From: Scytalidium lignicola
Lineage: Eukaryota > Ascomycota > Leotiomycetes
DNA length: 64,000 bases
Direction of reading: 5' to 3'
NCBI GenBank assembly: GCA_002812745.2
Contig: NCSJ02000031.1
Coordinates: forward strand, 62,001-126,000
A program made the translations under genes and the position numbers. This document shows, one piece after another, positions 34,747 through 48,127 of this stretch (position 1 is the first letter of the stretch; each line of letters begins with the position of its first letter). The notes below the pieces were generated by a model, which was not told the origin of the DNA, made no database searches, and worked only from the letters and a program-made list of their open reading frames with translations.

Positions 34747-37628
34747 CTAAGAGTCCGTCAAGAAAGCAGCTACTACCGCACCCCACCCTCCGGGGTTGTT
34801 GTTCGCAGTTACCAACACGGAACCGCTGTTGAGGATGGGATTAAAGACCTGTCTTGTGTTCAAGCCCCACCAGTAGAGACCAGTTGTGGAGAAGATCTCG
34901 ACGGCGTTGCTCTGACAGTTACCATTGCAGCCATTATTGCCGTTGAAGAAGGTCCAGAATCCGGAACCGTGGATGTAGATGTTGCTGCTGCCGGAAATGA
35001 TCTGGTACCAGGACATACGGCACTAAAGTATTCGTGTTAGCATTAGATACTTGTGATGGTTGAATGGAACTAAACACAATTCGAATGCTTTTTTAAACAT
35101 ACCTGAGCATCAGTCGCAGCGCAGTTAGAGAATGTAGGATCACCTGCAGCTACTGCTGTCGTACTCCATGGCGCAGGAGTCAGGGTTTGGGATGATGAGG
35201 GTCCTTGCCAATATGGAGTCTCGCACTGCTGCATACCGATGTATACATTCTGGGCTTTGTTGATATTGTACTCGTACAGTGTGTTATGCTCGGCAGCTGT
35301 ACCAATCATCCAGGTGCCTTGAGTAGCCTCGATTAAGTATCCACGACCAGTGGAGATTGTCTGACCATTGGATCCGTCAAGGTCATGATCTGCCGTCCAG
35401 CCTGTTGTAATGTCATTAGCCTACTAGGCACAAATCATCAACTGGTAGAATATTCTTACCCCACATGCCCTCAACATATGCTGACGAGGATGCTGTCAAA
35501 TGCATCAACATGAACGCCGCTTTACACTGGGCGGGAGAACCACCGCAGTTAGTTTCAACTTTCGATCCTGCTGCTCCACCTACACGGTGATGCGAGTTCC
35601 AGAAACCAACATCACCGGGTGTGTTGCCTGCCATGTTGACTTCCAAGAGCGTGCAGCCTGTAATGTATGTTAGCTATCAGCTCGGCTGGAATGGTCATTC
35701 TTTATTGGTTAATCACCTTGAAGAACATCTGAAACAGTGAACAGCATATCCGAAAACTGAGCAACACCCCTATCACCGGGGTTGCCAACTCGGACCATCA
35801 CAGTAGGGCTGCTAGGATTGAAGAATGCACTGCCGGCGGCCGAAATTGCAGACCAGGCCTCACCAACCACACGACTACCAGTGGGGAAGAAAAGAGTACT
35901 CGTAACAATATATGTGCCTGCAGGGAAGAATAGAATCTTGCACCCAGCGTTCTGAGATATAATTGTATTCAGATTAGCGGTATCGTCAGTAGCACCGTCT
36001 CCGAAAACTGGGAGACCAGCGACAGTTTTGACATTAACGAATTCAGATACGTCGTATTCCTCGTAGGTGGGTGGTGCAACAACAACATATTTTCCACTTG
36101 AGTCGAGAAGTGCCGAGACTCTGTCGGACTGGTATACCGTACCAGTTTGGTGAGCTCCAGTGGCAGGTCCACCAGGGGTGTACGCATTACCATATACCCA
36201 AGTTTGGGGGACGGAACCAGACAAAATACGTGAGCCACCAGCGGTGACAGTCTATTACCACGTCAGAAAAGAATAACGAATGGGGGTTGCCTGAGTAGAT
36301 TGTTGTATGTTACTTACATTCGTAACGCTGCTATCAGCTGAAAAGTTCTCAATGATCATAGAAGCTTGGCCAGTAGTCTCAGTATGTAAGGCAATAGCCG
36401 TGCCAACAGATCGAGCACTAGAATCAACGACAGAAATAGACCCGCCGGATCCGTTAGACCAGTCAAGACCTGTGCCGCAGTTGATGAATGCCACGNTTTT
36501 GAAGCACGCAATCAAAACAGTTTTCAATCTTTATACCAGTGGTGCAGCCATTGAAAGTAAGGCTCTTAAACATATATTGCTGGTTGTTATAGTCAAGACC
36601 GATGAATCCACCGTTGAAAGTGATATCGTTCATGAGAGTTCCAGACCCACCTTCCGGCATGACAATTCCCGTGTGGCCAGTTGAGAACGTTGGCATATTG
36701 AATACGACATTGCTGAGCTGCGTGGCTTGGCTGACACTCCAATCCAGCAACTTAATCTGAGTGCTGGGTGAGATATTCGTTGAGTCAATGACGAGATTTT
36801 TGATAGCAATGTAGAAGTTAATCGTTGAATCAAAATTGGGGTCCTTCGAAAATATCATAGTCGAACCAGCAAAGTTCGATGTGGCCTTGATGACGGGAGG
36901 ATTGAGCGGATTACCAATAAAGACAGTGTCAATATAGATTTGCAACGGCCGGCTGATCATGTAGGTACCAGAAGGGAGGTAGACCACTGCAGGTTGACCG
37001 GTCGTCCCCAGCCGATTTTGAGAACGGTCGGCATTTGCATTGCCAAGGAGGATAGCATTCTGAATAGCGGTGGTATCATCCTGCACACCATTTCCAGCTG
37101 CCCCAAACTGCGATGACCGGACATCCCTGTATACTTGCCACGAGGCTCCGTTCTGGATGAATGGCGAGATACCATTGTGTGTTATTTGTTCATACCAGAA
37201 TGTTGAGGGATTAGTAGCCGTGAGAGGTGAGCAGGTAGCTAAACTGATAAATTCTTTTGGCTGTGGTGGTGGTTTGACTGGATCCCAAGGTGTGATGGTG
37301 GTGTTGGGGAAGTCAAGGGGGATCCCACTAAGCGCATTTAATATTTAGCAAAAAGAATATAATTAAAGAAGTGCATGTAATGCTTCATGTGAAGATATTT
37401 CTTATTTCCAATTCTTTTTTCTTCTTGCCCTTTTACTACTCCTAACGTATAAAAAATCAAGAGAACTTACGTTGCCCGAGGAGGAGAAGGAGGAGACACA
37501 AAGGTATACGGTGGATAGAGGGCAGTCTCATTTGCGGGAAGATTATCGGGAATGCCTTTTGAATTGAAAGCTGGAAGAGCCAGTGCAGACCCTGAGGAGA
37601 GCACGCTGAGGAAGAGAGTGGCCTTCAT
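34747..37628 (-). CDS. secreted GH55 exo-beta-1,3-glucanase, with one N in frame
   Basis: Hydrolyses beta-1,3-glucan; secreted. Six exons: 37628-37471, 37327-36318, 36251-35717, 35657-35460, 35401-35103 and 35022-34747. They total 2476 bases; dropping the N at 36496 gives exactly 825 codons (824 aa), so the N is a surplus character. A signal peptide (MKATLFLSVLSSGSALALP) starts the protein. Two right-handed beta-helix halves follow, each opening with the pectate-lyase-like pattern: FGAAGNGVQDDTTAIQNAI and VFGDGATDDTANLNTIIS. VYLPSGTYMISRPL and FFPAGTYIVTSTLFFP are the matching beta-helix strands. Start at 37628 chosen for the signal peptide; an upstream in-frame Met at 37718 adds a poor leader. 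The twin-helix architecture is diagnostic of GH55. Confidence 0.93.
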
Positions 37629-40178
37629 CTCTAGTAATGTCTGAGAGGGAATTAAGGAGACAAAAACGAGAGTGGTCCAGGGAAGACTGGTAGAAATCCA
37701 TTTTGAGGATGGAGACACGCTGGGATTTATATGAAATCGTAAAGAAGGGAAATAGAGCTAGAGAGATATATGGCAGGATAAAACCACAAGGAGTCCAGCA
37801 TACGGCGGGAATTGCTATTCCTGGCGACATCGTGGAGACTTGAACGTTCTGTAACCGGAGCCTTGACTGCATTGAGAACAAGTCATTGTGTGCCCGTTTC
37901 CTAATCGTCTCTGCATCTCCGAGTTCAGCCCCGTCCTCAGCCTTTCCCGTGGTCGTTCAGGGGCCATCTACAGCAACGTTCGAGAGGTGGGAAAAAGAAG
38001 TTGAAGAAGCATCCATGACGATGCCCCTGAGGCCCTGAGCGCTTTCAAGGTTTAGCTCGTCCACTGGGGATCGGGTCGCTGCCGAACATCATCTGCTACT
38101 GGCTTAGCCGGCCGTAAGCATCGGCGGTAGTCACTGGATAGGCATGAACGAGGGGTTAATAAATTAAAAGTTAATCCTGCACAACTATTCGGACGAAAGC
38201 AGAATACGGAACAAGAACAGGGACAGGAACAACTAACGGAGATAATGTTACTGCAACTGCTGACCCTGTACGTGGATGTCCTGCAGTAAGCACTAAAAAG
38301 CATCTCGAAGATTGCCGTAACCAACCAACTTGCCAGCGCACGAATCTGCCCTGATCGAGATCCACGCTGCTTATTATTTAAAGGACCGTACCGATAATAA
38401 TATCCTTATGCTTCATGGGCGTGTTGGCAAATCAGTTCTGACTAAGACGGCGCCGTAGATCGATCGACTGTCTGACTGTCTCGTGCCTTCTTTCTCTTCT
38501 TCGCACCTCCACTTCTTTGCTTTTGAAGCCGTCCTATCGACTCCAACGACTTCNAAAATATCCACGCAAATAGATAATTATACGCGACCTACCTGATTCG
38601 TTAATGTAAATACTCCGTTTTAAGAAAGATAAATTAATAATTGGCGTCTAGCAACTAGACCAGGAGGACTGTTCCATTTAATAAGGCCGGACCTCGGCCA
38701 AACAGTTTTGCGTAGACGGTTGTGCAGGCGTGTCGCGACTGGCTGCAACAAGATCGGATGTAGACACCAAGAACATCAACAGATACATAAGGTAGCCACG
38801 AGATCGAGGAATTGCGCCGAGGCCGAAACCTCAAGTCCTTGGCCACGGTAGATGAGAGGTATAATACCGGTATATTATCAATCGACTAAAGACAAAAACC
38901 AATTATCCCGGAGAGGCCGATTTGTGTTGATGCTAAAGCTCAATGTTTGCTAACGTTACGTGTATCCGAAAAACGTTTTCAAAAAAAAAGAATTTTTAAC
39001 TTCCATCGTCTCATACGATTCTCTCCAGGATTACACGAGAAGCTACGTACCATGGCCGCAGTAAATTGCTGCTGGCCTCATGTCAGAGCCGGGGCCTCTT
39101 ACATCTACCGTGGTCCATTCTCTTCACCACGTTTCACTATTGATATATATGGCCTGGAACATATATAAAACAGCCCCGCCTTTCTGGGCATTGTTTGTAG
39201 CCCTTCATCCTTACCATTGATACGATCTAATAATGGAGTCTAAACCCATTTTAATCAGTCATCATACGTAATGAAGACCTCACTTGATTAGGATACAAAG
39301 ATCCGAGAAAGGGTGCTGAATGGAGAGGAGAGACGAAGGTCCACTGCCCTTCATACGTAACATCTAAACTGCCTCATTTTTCTTCTTCTGATACCCCACC
39401 CACTCATAATGAATAAATGAATGAGGAGAAAGGAGAAAATAAGCTATAATGCACGTTAAGCTTTGCTTGATAAAAGGTCACTCCATGTTTTCGTATCACA
39501 CGTTACATCAGCTCAACGTGAAACCTTCGAGCACGGTTATTCCCCTAACTATTCTCATCACGTTGAAAAAAGCTTACTCTAAGCTCTCATATACCAAAGG
39601 TATCAAAGCTTATTATCTACCTAAGCTTATCTCATTCTAATATCCCAGGAAAATCTACCTCGGCGGTTTCTTTTCTTTATACCCCCTTTTCAGCCTTTAA
39701 TCATATAATACTGTACATTTACAGTAGAAGAGTCCATTCATTGCTTTTTTCCGATTTCTCATTTCTTGAATGCAAATTTTCATTATCTTGTTCTCTCAAT
39801 TTGATTACTGTATCATTACAGCTAAAGTCAAGTTTTAAAGGTTGAGAGATATGATAGTGCTAGTGGGGGTGTAAGGGGGCCGGACTCGGATAGATCCGCG
39901 CTCCTAAACTATCTGTTATACATTATTCATTATGTTTCTCGATATCATTTCTATTTAGAAAATGATAAACAATAAAAATAGAAATAGAAATAGACAGATG
40001 GCATAAAATATCACTTTTCATCGACTATTCATAAGTAGTAAGTCAAATTTATTCCTAATGTTATGTTATTCTTCAATTCCACCAAGTATATACATCTCCT
40101 AATTGGATCTGCCGTGTTTTAAATTGTACCAAAGGTGTGAAGTATGTACATGACTGCCCTTTAACAATCGGATACTAA
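37629..40178. other. long spacer upstream of GH55
   Basis: Over 2.5 kb with no gene I can support. It contains the GH55 promoter, an N at 38554, and the (AGAAATA)-like tract at 39970-39995. A TATATAA-like element near 39162-39172 could serve an unseen transcript, but no open frame follows. Confidence 0.5.
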
Positions 40179-42584
40179 TCACAAACACTGGCTGTACCAC
40201 GGATTGGAGTATTGGCATGTGGTACCTACAACGCATACAGTGCATCCAGAATAGGTCAAGCCAGCACACTGTCCCCATTTCGCTACCGTACACGTAGGTA
40301 CTGATGATGTAGTTGTTGTTGTTGTCGTCGTTGCCCTGGTCGTTGTGGTTGATCTAATTGATGTGGTAGAAGTACTGGCAGAGGTAGAACTAGATGAGGA
40401 TCCAGATCCACGGTTAGGATCATATCTTGCCTTGATCATATCTGCAGCCTTCTCTGCGATGGCATACACCGTAGCACATGGGTGCGTCGAGGGGATTATA
40501 GGTATGATACTGATATCCCCGACACTTAAACCAGTTACGCCGTATACTGTTAGATCGGAGCTAACCACGCCGGCAAGGTCTTGAGGTGCCATGGCTGAAG
40601 TGCAGCAACCGTGAGCCGTGGAAGGAGTCATACCCTGGGCGGCATAATTCGAGATCTGTTGATCTGTGGTGACACTTGCTCCAGGGTTTGTTTCTACCGG
40701 TGTCAACTGTTGCATGGCCGGTGCAGCCATCCACTTGCGTGTAAATTTGACCATGGCGACGAAGATATCCATATCTACAGGATTGATGTTTGCATTGTAA
40801 TCAATGGATGGCTCGGCATACCTGTCGCTAGGATTTATGCGTACCGTTCCTCTGCTTAACGGTTTCTCGAGAACCAGACTTGTAGAAGCACCTCCAGAGA
40901 ACGGAATTTCAACAACTCCATTGTCTTCCCTAGCCCATGATTGCAACAGAAGATCTCTCTGAGCTACATATCCATTGATGTTCTCTGATGTGTAGACCGA
41001 TGGAAGGTAAGAAGCTGGTGTTTGAGCTTGAGCTTTGGATATTGTTGACTGGTATAATGGGCTCAAGATAGGCAGCGGGACCGTGGCAAGTGAGTTGCCG
41101 ACTCCTATAGAGAGCGGGCCTTTGCGTTGTTGCCACTGTTGCTGTTCCCATTGTGCAAATGTAGCATTTGTCCTGGCAGTATTTTGGTTAGGTACAAGGT
41201 CGGTCTGATACGTGTATGCAATTGATATTGCTGCATGATCCTGTAAATTGGCACCCACACCAGGGAGGTCAACAAGAACATTTATTCCAGCCTGTTGGAG
41301 AAGGGATTTTGGACCAATACCACTCCGTTGAAGTATTTGTGGTGTATGCATCCAACCAGCACAGAGGATGATTTCCTGCTTTGCCTTTACGGTAGTCGTA
41401 GAAGCACCATTTGGTGTACCCCTTGCCTGGATCGTAACGCTCTGGGCACGTTTATTCTCATCAAATTGAACTTCATTAACTCTATAACCGGTGAGAAGTT
41501 GTAGGTTCTGTCTGTCCATGACTGGATCAAAGTACCCACTACGGGAGTAGGAACGGCGGTATTGCTGGTCAACATTGCTTGGGACCCAGTATGCGTTATA
41601 CGAATCACCAGCAGCACCCTCAGCATTGATGGAGACACCAACTTCTGTCCAAGCTTGCCATTGGACCTCTGTTGGAAGTCAGACAGTTTGTATGTTACAT
41701 ATAGGGGGGTAAACTGCGAATTAGAAGATGGATCGAGACATACTGATAGTGGGCCATTGCCAATCTGGGAAAGTCACTTGAATTGGACCATCTGTACCCC
41801 AGGCCTTTGGGATGTCCCAAGTAATATTATAGTCTGCAGCAAGATCTGCACGGGGAGGAGTAAATGTGGTGCTCTGGTATTATCATTAGCAAATCTAGTG
41901 TCCACTTACAACATTTCCTGTTTCTCGTTTCTTGTTCTCTCGCATAGCGTCGTATAATGGAGGAAGTTATCAACATTCCACATACCTTTTTGAAGTACGG
42001 AAGCAAATCCGTAAAACTCCAGCCGGGGTTTCCGAGTTTTTCCCAGTTGTCATAGTCATCGGCCGATCCACGATCGTGGAGCATTCCATTGACTGTAGAA
42101 CCGCCACCAACCACAGAAGCTGCATAGACTATACCTTGTTTATTACCAAGTCCTGGCTGAGGCACAGACGAAGTGTTAAATAGATCGCTACTCGGATATG
42201 AAAACGCACTCGTTGGCTCCAGCTGAGCTGGATTATTATCGAAATATCCATACTCAACAACAAGCACCGATCCTAAGTTGCCAGTATTAGCACCTTATAA
42301 TGAAACATAAGGCAAACTACTTAGATTGAACAACAAGCGGATCAAAGCATAATTTATATGGACATACTAGTGGAATTTTCACTCAATCTATTGGCGATAA
42401 CTAAACCGCTCTGCCCCCCTCCAACCACAATATAATCGTATTCTGAGGCAACTTGACCAGGAGAGATCTGTCTAGCCCGAAGAGAATCGATTATAGTAGG
42501 GTAACCATTTGCAATTCTAGACAATGCTAGAAATTGAGCAAGGACAGCCAAGAATGAAGGTTTAGAACAAGTCATCTTAAGCAT
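40179..42584 (-). CDS. GMC oxidoreductase with C-terminal CBM1 cellulose-binding module
   Basis: Secreted FAD-dependent oxidoreductase of the glucose-methanol-choline family. Exons 42584-42368, 42293-41986, 41873-41744 and 41668-40179 give 714 aa, all in phase. A signal peptide precedes the FAD fold [19 protein letters not shown], then [12 protein letters not shown] and GGGSTVNGM. The second GMC signature is [15 protein letters not shown]. Near the end are the catalytic histidine motif [11 protein letters not shown] and [19 protein letters not shown] Ser/Thr-rich linker leads to a 34-residue CBM1 with [15 protein letters not shown] and the ending NPWYSQCL. There is no cytochrome domain, so it is not a classical cellobiose dehydrogenase; an AA3_2-type dehydrogenase or oxidase is likely. 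Substrate is unknown. Confidence 0.9.
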
Positions 42585-44102
42585 ATGAGTAGAAGATTAA
42601 TCAAAAGCAGAAACAGCCATACCATTCAAATGACTGGGAGATTTAGCTTGTTTTTATATTTTTTGCCAGCCCTAAAGCACTTAAATCTGTTACGGATGCA
42701 ATTTCTCCGTAAATTCACACTGAGGATTACACCTTTTACCGGTCTTGATCCGCATGTCCGATATATAATTGACTCCCGATACTTGGATATTGAGTGGGAA
42801 TGCCCAACGGCATGATAGGGAACACTACTTGCCAAGAGAGGGGAATCGGCTGCCACGGATGGGTTAAATGGAGATTAATATAGAGAATACGGTCATATCC
42901 ACTCTAATGGACATGTCAGCTATAGCCTCTCAAGGTAAAATAGTATTGGGCAAACCCAGTAATATACGAGAAGTTCGACAAAAGTCCTTAGAGAACATCT
43001 CAGTGCCAAGCAAAATTGCTACAAGATATATAATCCCTATTGGGTAATGCAAATGTTTGAATTTACGCGGTGTAATATTCCCGGCTGGGCAAAAGCAGGG
43101 AGATATACATCTACCAGAACCTTAAGTGAGTAAAGATCGTAGGAGGTTCAGGGATCAAAAATGTTGTAAAGAGACGGTACCGGGACGTACCAATTTCTGC
43201 AAATATCCGTTGGATAAAGGGCCGAAATTGAGTCAACCCCGCATGCTCCATGAAGACCCCTAATCGTTCCAAGACTCACAAAGTATTTCCAAATCCTTCT
43301 AAATTTCCTGCATAAATGTTGTGAGTTTGTTCACAGACATTGTGTGTGTTTATGTCGGAAAAGGTCAATGCTCTCTCTTTTTGCAACTAGCCAAACTGTC
43401 TCAGACTTACACTTCAGTACATGGTATTATTCTATCTCCGTTGCAGATCTGATCCCAGAATTTCTTCACTATATGGCTCGGCACGTTCTTCTCTTTGCAA
43501 ATTCATTTTATTGCAGATCTGAGTTATTAGTCCTTCCACTAAAGTGCTCGGCATTTTATTTCTGGTGCTCTTATTTCTTCGTTGCTGCTCTGCTGTTTTT
43601 GTATCGCTAAAAATCTCGGCATTGTCTACTTTGAACACACAATGTTAACTAGCTGTAGACATATTGTTAAAGAAGCATTCATTAATTTGGTAGGCAATAC
43701 TAGCATCTTTGAGACTCAATTTTTTAATATAAATGGACAAGAACACTGGGTTAGCTATAGCTCTTAAAACCCAGTCGCAATTTAGGGACTAGCATCGGAT
43801 TATTGGAAATACCATTCTATTTGCTAATAGTATACCTGCATCAACAAATTTGAGCCAGAACAACAATAGAACCAACGGGGTCCTTGAACCAATTAGGGTC
43901 GAGACGTTTTTATCTAAGATCTAAGATCTAATCTCATTACGTATCTGAATACGCAATTCATCTCTCTCATGCTACGCAACACGATATATATGCGTGTACC
44001 ACCGGGTATTATTTTGAGCGTCAATCCAGAAATGCAAGAAATTTTACCACCAAACCTAAACGCCAAGCAAATGTCTGTTATACCGTTACTCTCGTTTTAA
44101 AA
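42585..44102. other. intergenic spacer, GMC gene promoter
   Basis: About 1.5 kb with no supported gene. A small tandem (CTAAGAT)3-like tract lies at 43913-43930. Confidence 0.5.
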
Positions 44103-45534
44103 CTAGTCATCCTTTGATAACATAATACTAGAAGCAATTAGCAAGTGCAAACGATATTAGAAGGGAGGACATACGGAAGACTCTCAAATACAACTTCATT
44201 ATTTTCATAATGAACAACGAATCCACCGCCAAGTAATCTTCGCAGACCCTGTAATCTATGCAGCTTCCACCATTTATCAATCTTCATGCTCCCCGTCTTA
44301 TGGATCCGTATAGTCATTCGAGAACCATATCTTCGACCTGTCTCTTGGTCTATGGCTTTCTGATACCTGGGTCCTCGACTCGGATGCTCTACTGTATTCA
44401 AAATGTCCGAAAAGTTGACATGTAACGCCTTTCGATCTTTCTTCGCAATCCGTTTAGATGATTCGGTTGCTAGACTCGATAATGTGTATTTCAGCTGGTT
44501 GGTTTGTCGATAGACATCATAACGCTTCACCATGCTCGAGTCGATTGGATACCCCTCCTCGTCCTCCTCATCACTAGCAGGCCCATCGTCAGCTTCACGT
44601 GGTGTGTAGCTCTTTTCAAAAAGTAGTGCAATATTTTCACCAGCTGCGATTTGAACGGAAGTATTGTTGCTCTCAAGTTGTTCCACGAACACCTCCATTG
44701 CCTCTTCGGTTTTCTCTTCGAGATCATCTATCGAGGTAGCTAAAAATCCCCAGGCTTCACATGCTGCAGATACTACCTCGCCATTATCTTCCGCATCAAC
44801 GGATGTACCGTCGGATTCAACGATTTCCAGAAAGTTATCCATAACATCTCCAATCTCTGCCTCAGATGCGCCACCATACAACGCTGCCGCGCTCATGGTA
44901 TGAATTGCCGCCGCTTTGACTGTGGGGAACTCGGAATCGGTGTAGGTATTTCTCAGCGTTTGAAATATGGACTCGTAGACAGTCTCGGAAGGAACGGTGA
45001 TGAGAGTAAGAGCTACGGCTACGAGGTGGTTAGCGCTCTGGTTACAGCGCATATCAGCATTTTTTATTCGTGTTGCGACTCACCTCTCAGCGCAAGGCAA
45101 GCCTCCTTCTCACTACTTTCGGTCTTGATACTCTTGAGCAATGCAGGGTATAATTCAAGAGTTTTGTGTTGTAACTCCTCGAATGCATATCTGCTGATGA
45201 GAATGTGCACATAGGCGGCCAGAGTAAGTTCCCGGCCTTGTACACTGCTGCGCTTTCTATCTATGATTTCTTCTACCCGATCTGCTAGGTCTTGCTTCCA
45301 TGCATCACTGGAGTCGGCGACTTGTTCACTAGATAGTATGTCATCGATGGAGTTGATGCTCCAGTTCGTGCTATCGCTCAGATTGGCGTCCTCATCATCT
45401 GATCCATGCCGACTTGGATTTCTCGAGTTTGCGCGCGAGTTTGCTGCGGATGATGCCCGAGAAGACTGTCGCGACTGCGCCTTCCGCGATACGGTCTTGC
45501 CGCTCTCAAGAGCCTGCCGTCGGAGGTCGTGCAT
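44103..45534 (-). CDS. IFRD-family (interferon-related developmental regulator) protein
   Basis: Conserved eukaryotic helical-repeat protein; animal IFRD1/2 act in transcription and ribosome contexts, and fungal function is poorly known. Exons 45534-45084, 45018-44175 and a 25-base last exon 44127-44103 give 439 aa in phase. The final exon is predicted from a donor GTATGT at 44174, a TGCTAAT branch site and CTTCTAG acceptor; without it the frame would read on to a stop at 44138. The N-terminus is Ser/Arg-rich. The IFRD core includes LTLAAYVHILISRYAFEEL, EACEAWGFLATSIDDLEE, and the C-terminal IFRD_C-like block KDRKALHVNFSDILNTVEH. Start at 45534 (MHDLRRQ); an ATG three codons upstream is possible. 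Confidence 0.9.
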
Positions 45535-46978
45535 CGTCACCAACGAGGGGTTAGTAGGAGGTGGGACTGAGAATATCGGCGGGGTGCTGTGGGGAATGCG
45601 ATGGTACTGTAGAGTGGCTGAAGATGGGAGATGAGGTGGCTTCGTGGTGGGTCAGTTGAAACCAAAACCAGGCTGAAGATGGCTGTTAGGTTATCCTACA
45701 AGCTCCAACGATCAGGTATTGCTTTGCGTAGTCGTGAGAAAGCGATGATCCCGGCATAATCCAAAGTATGAAATAAATGGAGAAGAGAGTCGTTCTTGAG
45801 GTTCTGCGCTCGGAAGTTCGCAGGGTCTAGTGTACTTATAATCATAAGATTTTATTGTTGACTGGAGAGCACATAGGGAAAACCACGTGTAACCAAATCC
45901 TTTGTAGGCAACTAATTCTGTGCGAGGACCCCAAGAAAGTAGTGACGACACCAATGACGTTTCGGCGCCTGTGACAAGACCTTTTGAGCGAGCTTAACCT
46001 TAAACTTCAATGCAGATTTCTACTGTATCTAGCCTTTTTCATAAATAAAACGAGTATTTCTGTAGCTTGTTACTTGACTTAGATGGCTATCAAAAGTAGT
46101 AGAATGTGTATTTATTAATTCTCGCTCTGCTGCATTTGTCTGTACATACCAGCCAAGCGAGCAGTTTCTCCAAATAATCAGCCTTACAATCACAATTATC
46201 GCGCCTCTCCTAAAAAGTAAAATAGCTCAATTACTACTCCTCTACCTACTCCAGCCTCAGTTTGCTAGCAAGTTGACGTTCTCAGTAGACAAATTTATAT
46301 ATCGTCTTCCTCTACCCTCAACCTTTAATTATTTTCTTGCTGTATAATTTGCTTGTTGAAATGCTCTTTAGATACGTCCTTAGATCCTCGCTGCGGCGTC
46401 ACATGAAGGAATTCTCCACAGCAAATCTCCCCTACTACGAGAGGAAGCTAATTATTCCGAGACCGCTTTCTCTATGACATATGTGGTTCGAAATATTCGT
46501 ACTTTATCATACCGTATTCTATGATTGAATTCTCTCCTACCGTGAGACAAGTTCTAGGTATTAGCCGTTGTGAGGCCCACGGTAATAGAGCCTGAAGCGC
46601 ACTGTACTTGTACCTTAGATTAAGGCTTTGACAATGGGAATTTTATCTAGTCTTTCGGGATAATAAGCCGGTTCAACACAGCCAAGACTAAAAAATAAAG
46701 CATATATAGAGCAGCCATCTCTTAATATGTTTACACAGTTGTGGTGCAATAATTACGTAGCAGTTGCAGGCCCTACCCACTATATAAAAAGCAAAACGAG
46801 CGGGGAAGCAGGGACGCATCACTTGCTATTTGGTGGTCCTGGGGTGGCTTTCTTGTAGATTTTGGCCTCAGGACGCGACTATTATTACCTGTTATCGTTG
46901 AATTTTGGAGAGTTTAGGTTATCATTTCTACCACAACAAAGGTTGTCATCGATCCGGTTCCCAGCATTTCGGTTTTGT
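45535..46978. other. divergent intergenic spacer
   Basis: Promoter regions of the IFRD and TPP-carrier genes. Rich in short pyrimidine tracts; no gene found. Confidence 0.5.
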
Positions 46979-48127
46979 ATGTCTAAAGGCGGGGAGCACT
47001 TGAAGGATGAGGTATTCCTATACTCAATGTTCTAGAAGTTGGTATATTATAGCTGACTCCGTGTTGCTCAGGGCTCCAAAACCCAGGTTGTTATTGCTGG
47101 GGCCGTAGCGGGATTGATCGCAAGGTTTGGAGAGCCTAAACTTTTCATAATTTCTACAAGATAGCATTCTAACAAGTTTCTTCACATTCAGATTTGTGAT
47201 TGCACCGCTCGACGTCGTGAAAATCCGGTTGCAGCTCCAGACACACTCCTTATCCGACCCTCTCTCCCAGAAGAACCTTCGCGGTTCCCCAATCTACAAG
47301 GGAACCTTACCCACGATCAAACGTATTCTGCGAGAAGAAGGACTTACTGCATTATGGAAGGGAAACGTCCCGGCAGAATTGATGTACGTTCCGTACGGTG
47401 CAATTCAATTCACAACCTATCGAGCTGTTTCATTGGGTTTGCAGAAGACGATAGGAAAGAATAAGATCCCGGTCGCTGCAGAGAGTTTTATTGCTGGCGC
47501 TAGTGCCGGAGCGGTAGCAACGGTAGCTACATATCCTCTCGATCTGCTTCGTACACGATTCGCTGCTCAGGGCAATGACAGGATATACCGATCTTTGCGA
47601 GCCTCCATTGTTGATATTGCGAGGCGTGAGGGTCTTCGGGGTTTCTTCCAGGGCATCAGTGCTGGAGTGGCACAGATCATCCCTTACATGGGAATATTTT
47701 TTGCTACCTATGAGACTCTTCGTCTTCCATTGACATCCCTAAAACTACCCTTCAGCTCAGGAGATGCAACAGCTGGTATTGCAGCTTCAATTATTGCTAA
47801 AACCGCTGTCTTCCCATTCGATCTTATTAGGAAGCGCCTTCAGGTGCAAGGACCGACAAGGGAGTTGTATGTTCATAAAAATATACCTACATATAGAGGC
47901 GTCTTTAGCACTATGCGCATTATCTTACAAAATGAAGGGAGACGGGGTTTATATCGTGGGCTCACTGTTAGGTAAGGCTCTCTATTTTATATATGCATCG
48001 ATTCGGAATATTACTGATAATATATAGCCTTTTCAAAGCTGCTCCTTCCAGCGCTGTTACTATGTGGACATATGAACGAGTCCTGAGACTGCTTATAGAT
48101 ATCGAGGCTCCAAAAATGGCAAAATAG
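46979..48127 (+). CDS. TPC1: mitochondrial thiamine pyrophosphate carrier
   Basis: Mitochondrial carrier family protein of the inner membrane, expected to import thiamine pyrophosphate. Exons 46979-47011, 47072-47124, 47192-47971 and 48028-48127 give 321 aa in phase. Three repeats carry the carrier signatures [20 protein letters not shown] and [10 protein letters not shown]. The ending [17 protein letters not shown] is typical of the Tpc1 group, as are [18 protein letters not shown] and [12 protein letters not shown]. The first two exons are short and were found by reading from the GTATTC donor back to the ATG at 46979. Assignment to Tpc1 among carriers is strong but from pattern only. Confidence 0.9.

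Noticed and set aside
34747..42584. a biosynthetic or CAZyme gene cluster
   Set aside because: Only two secreted enzymes are present, 2.5 kb apart, with no regulator or transporter between; linkage alone is weak.
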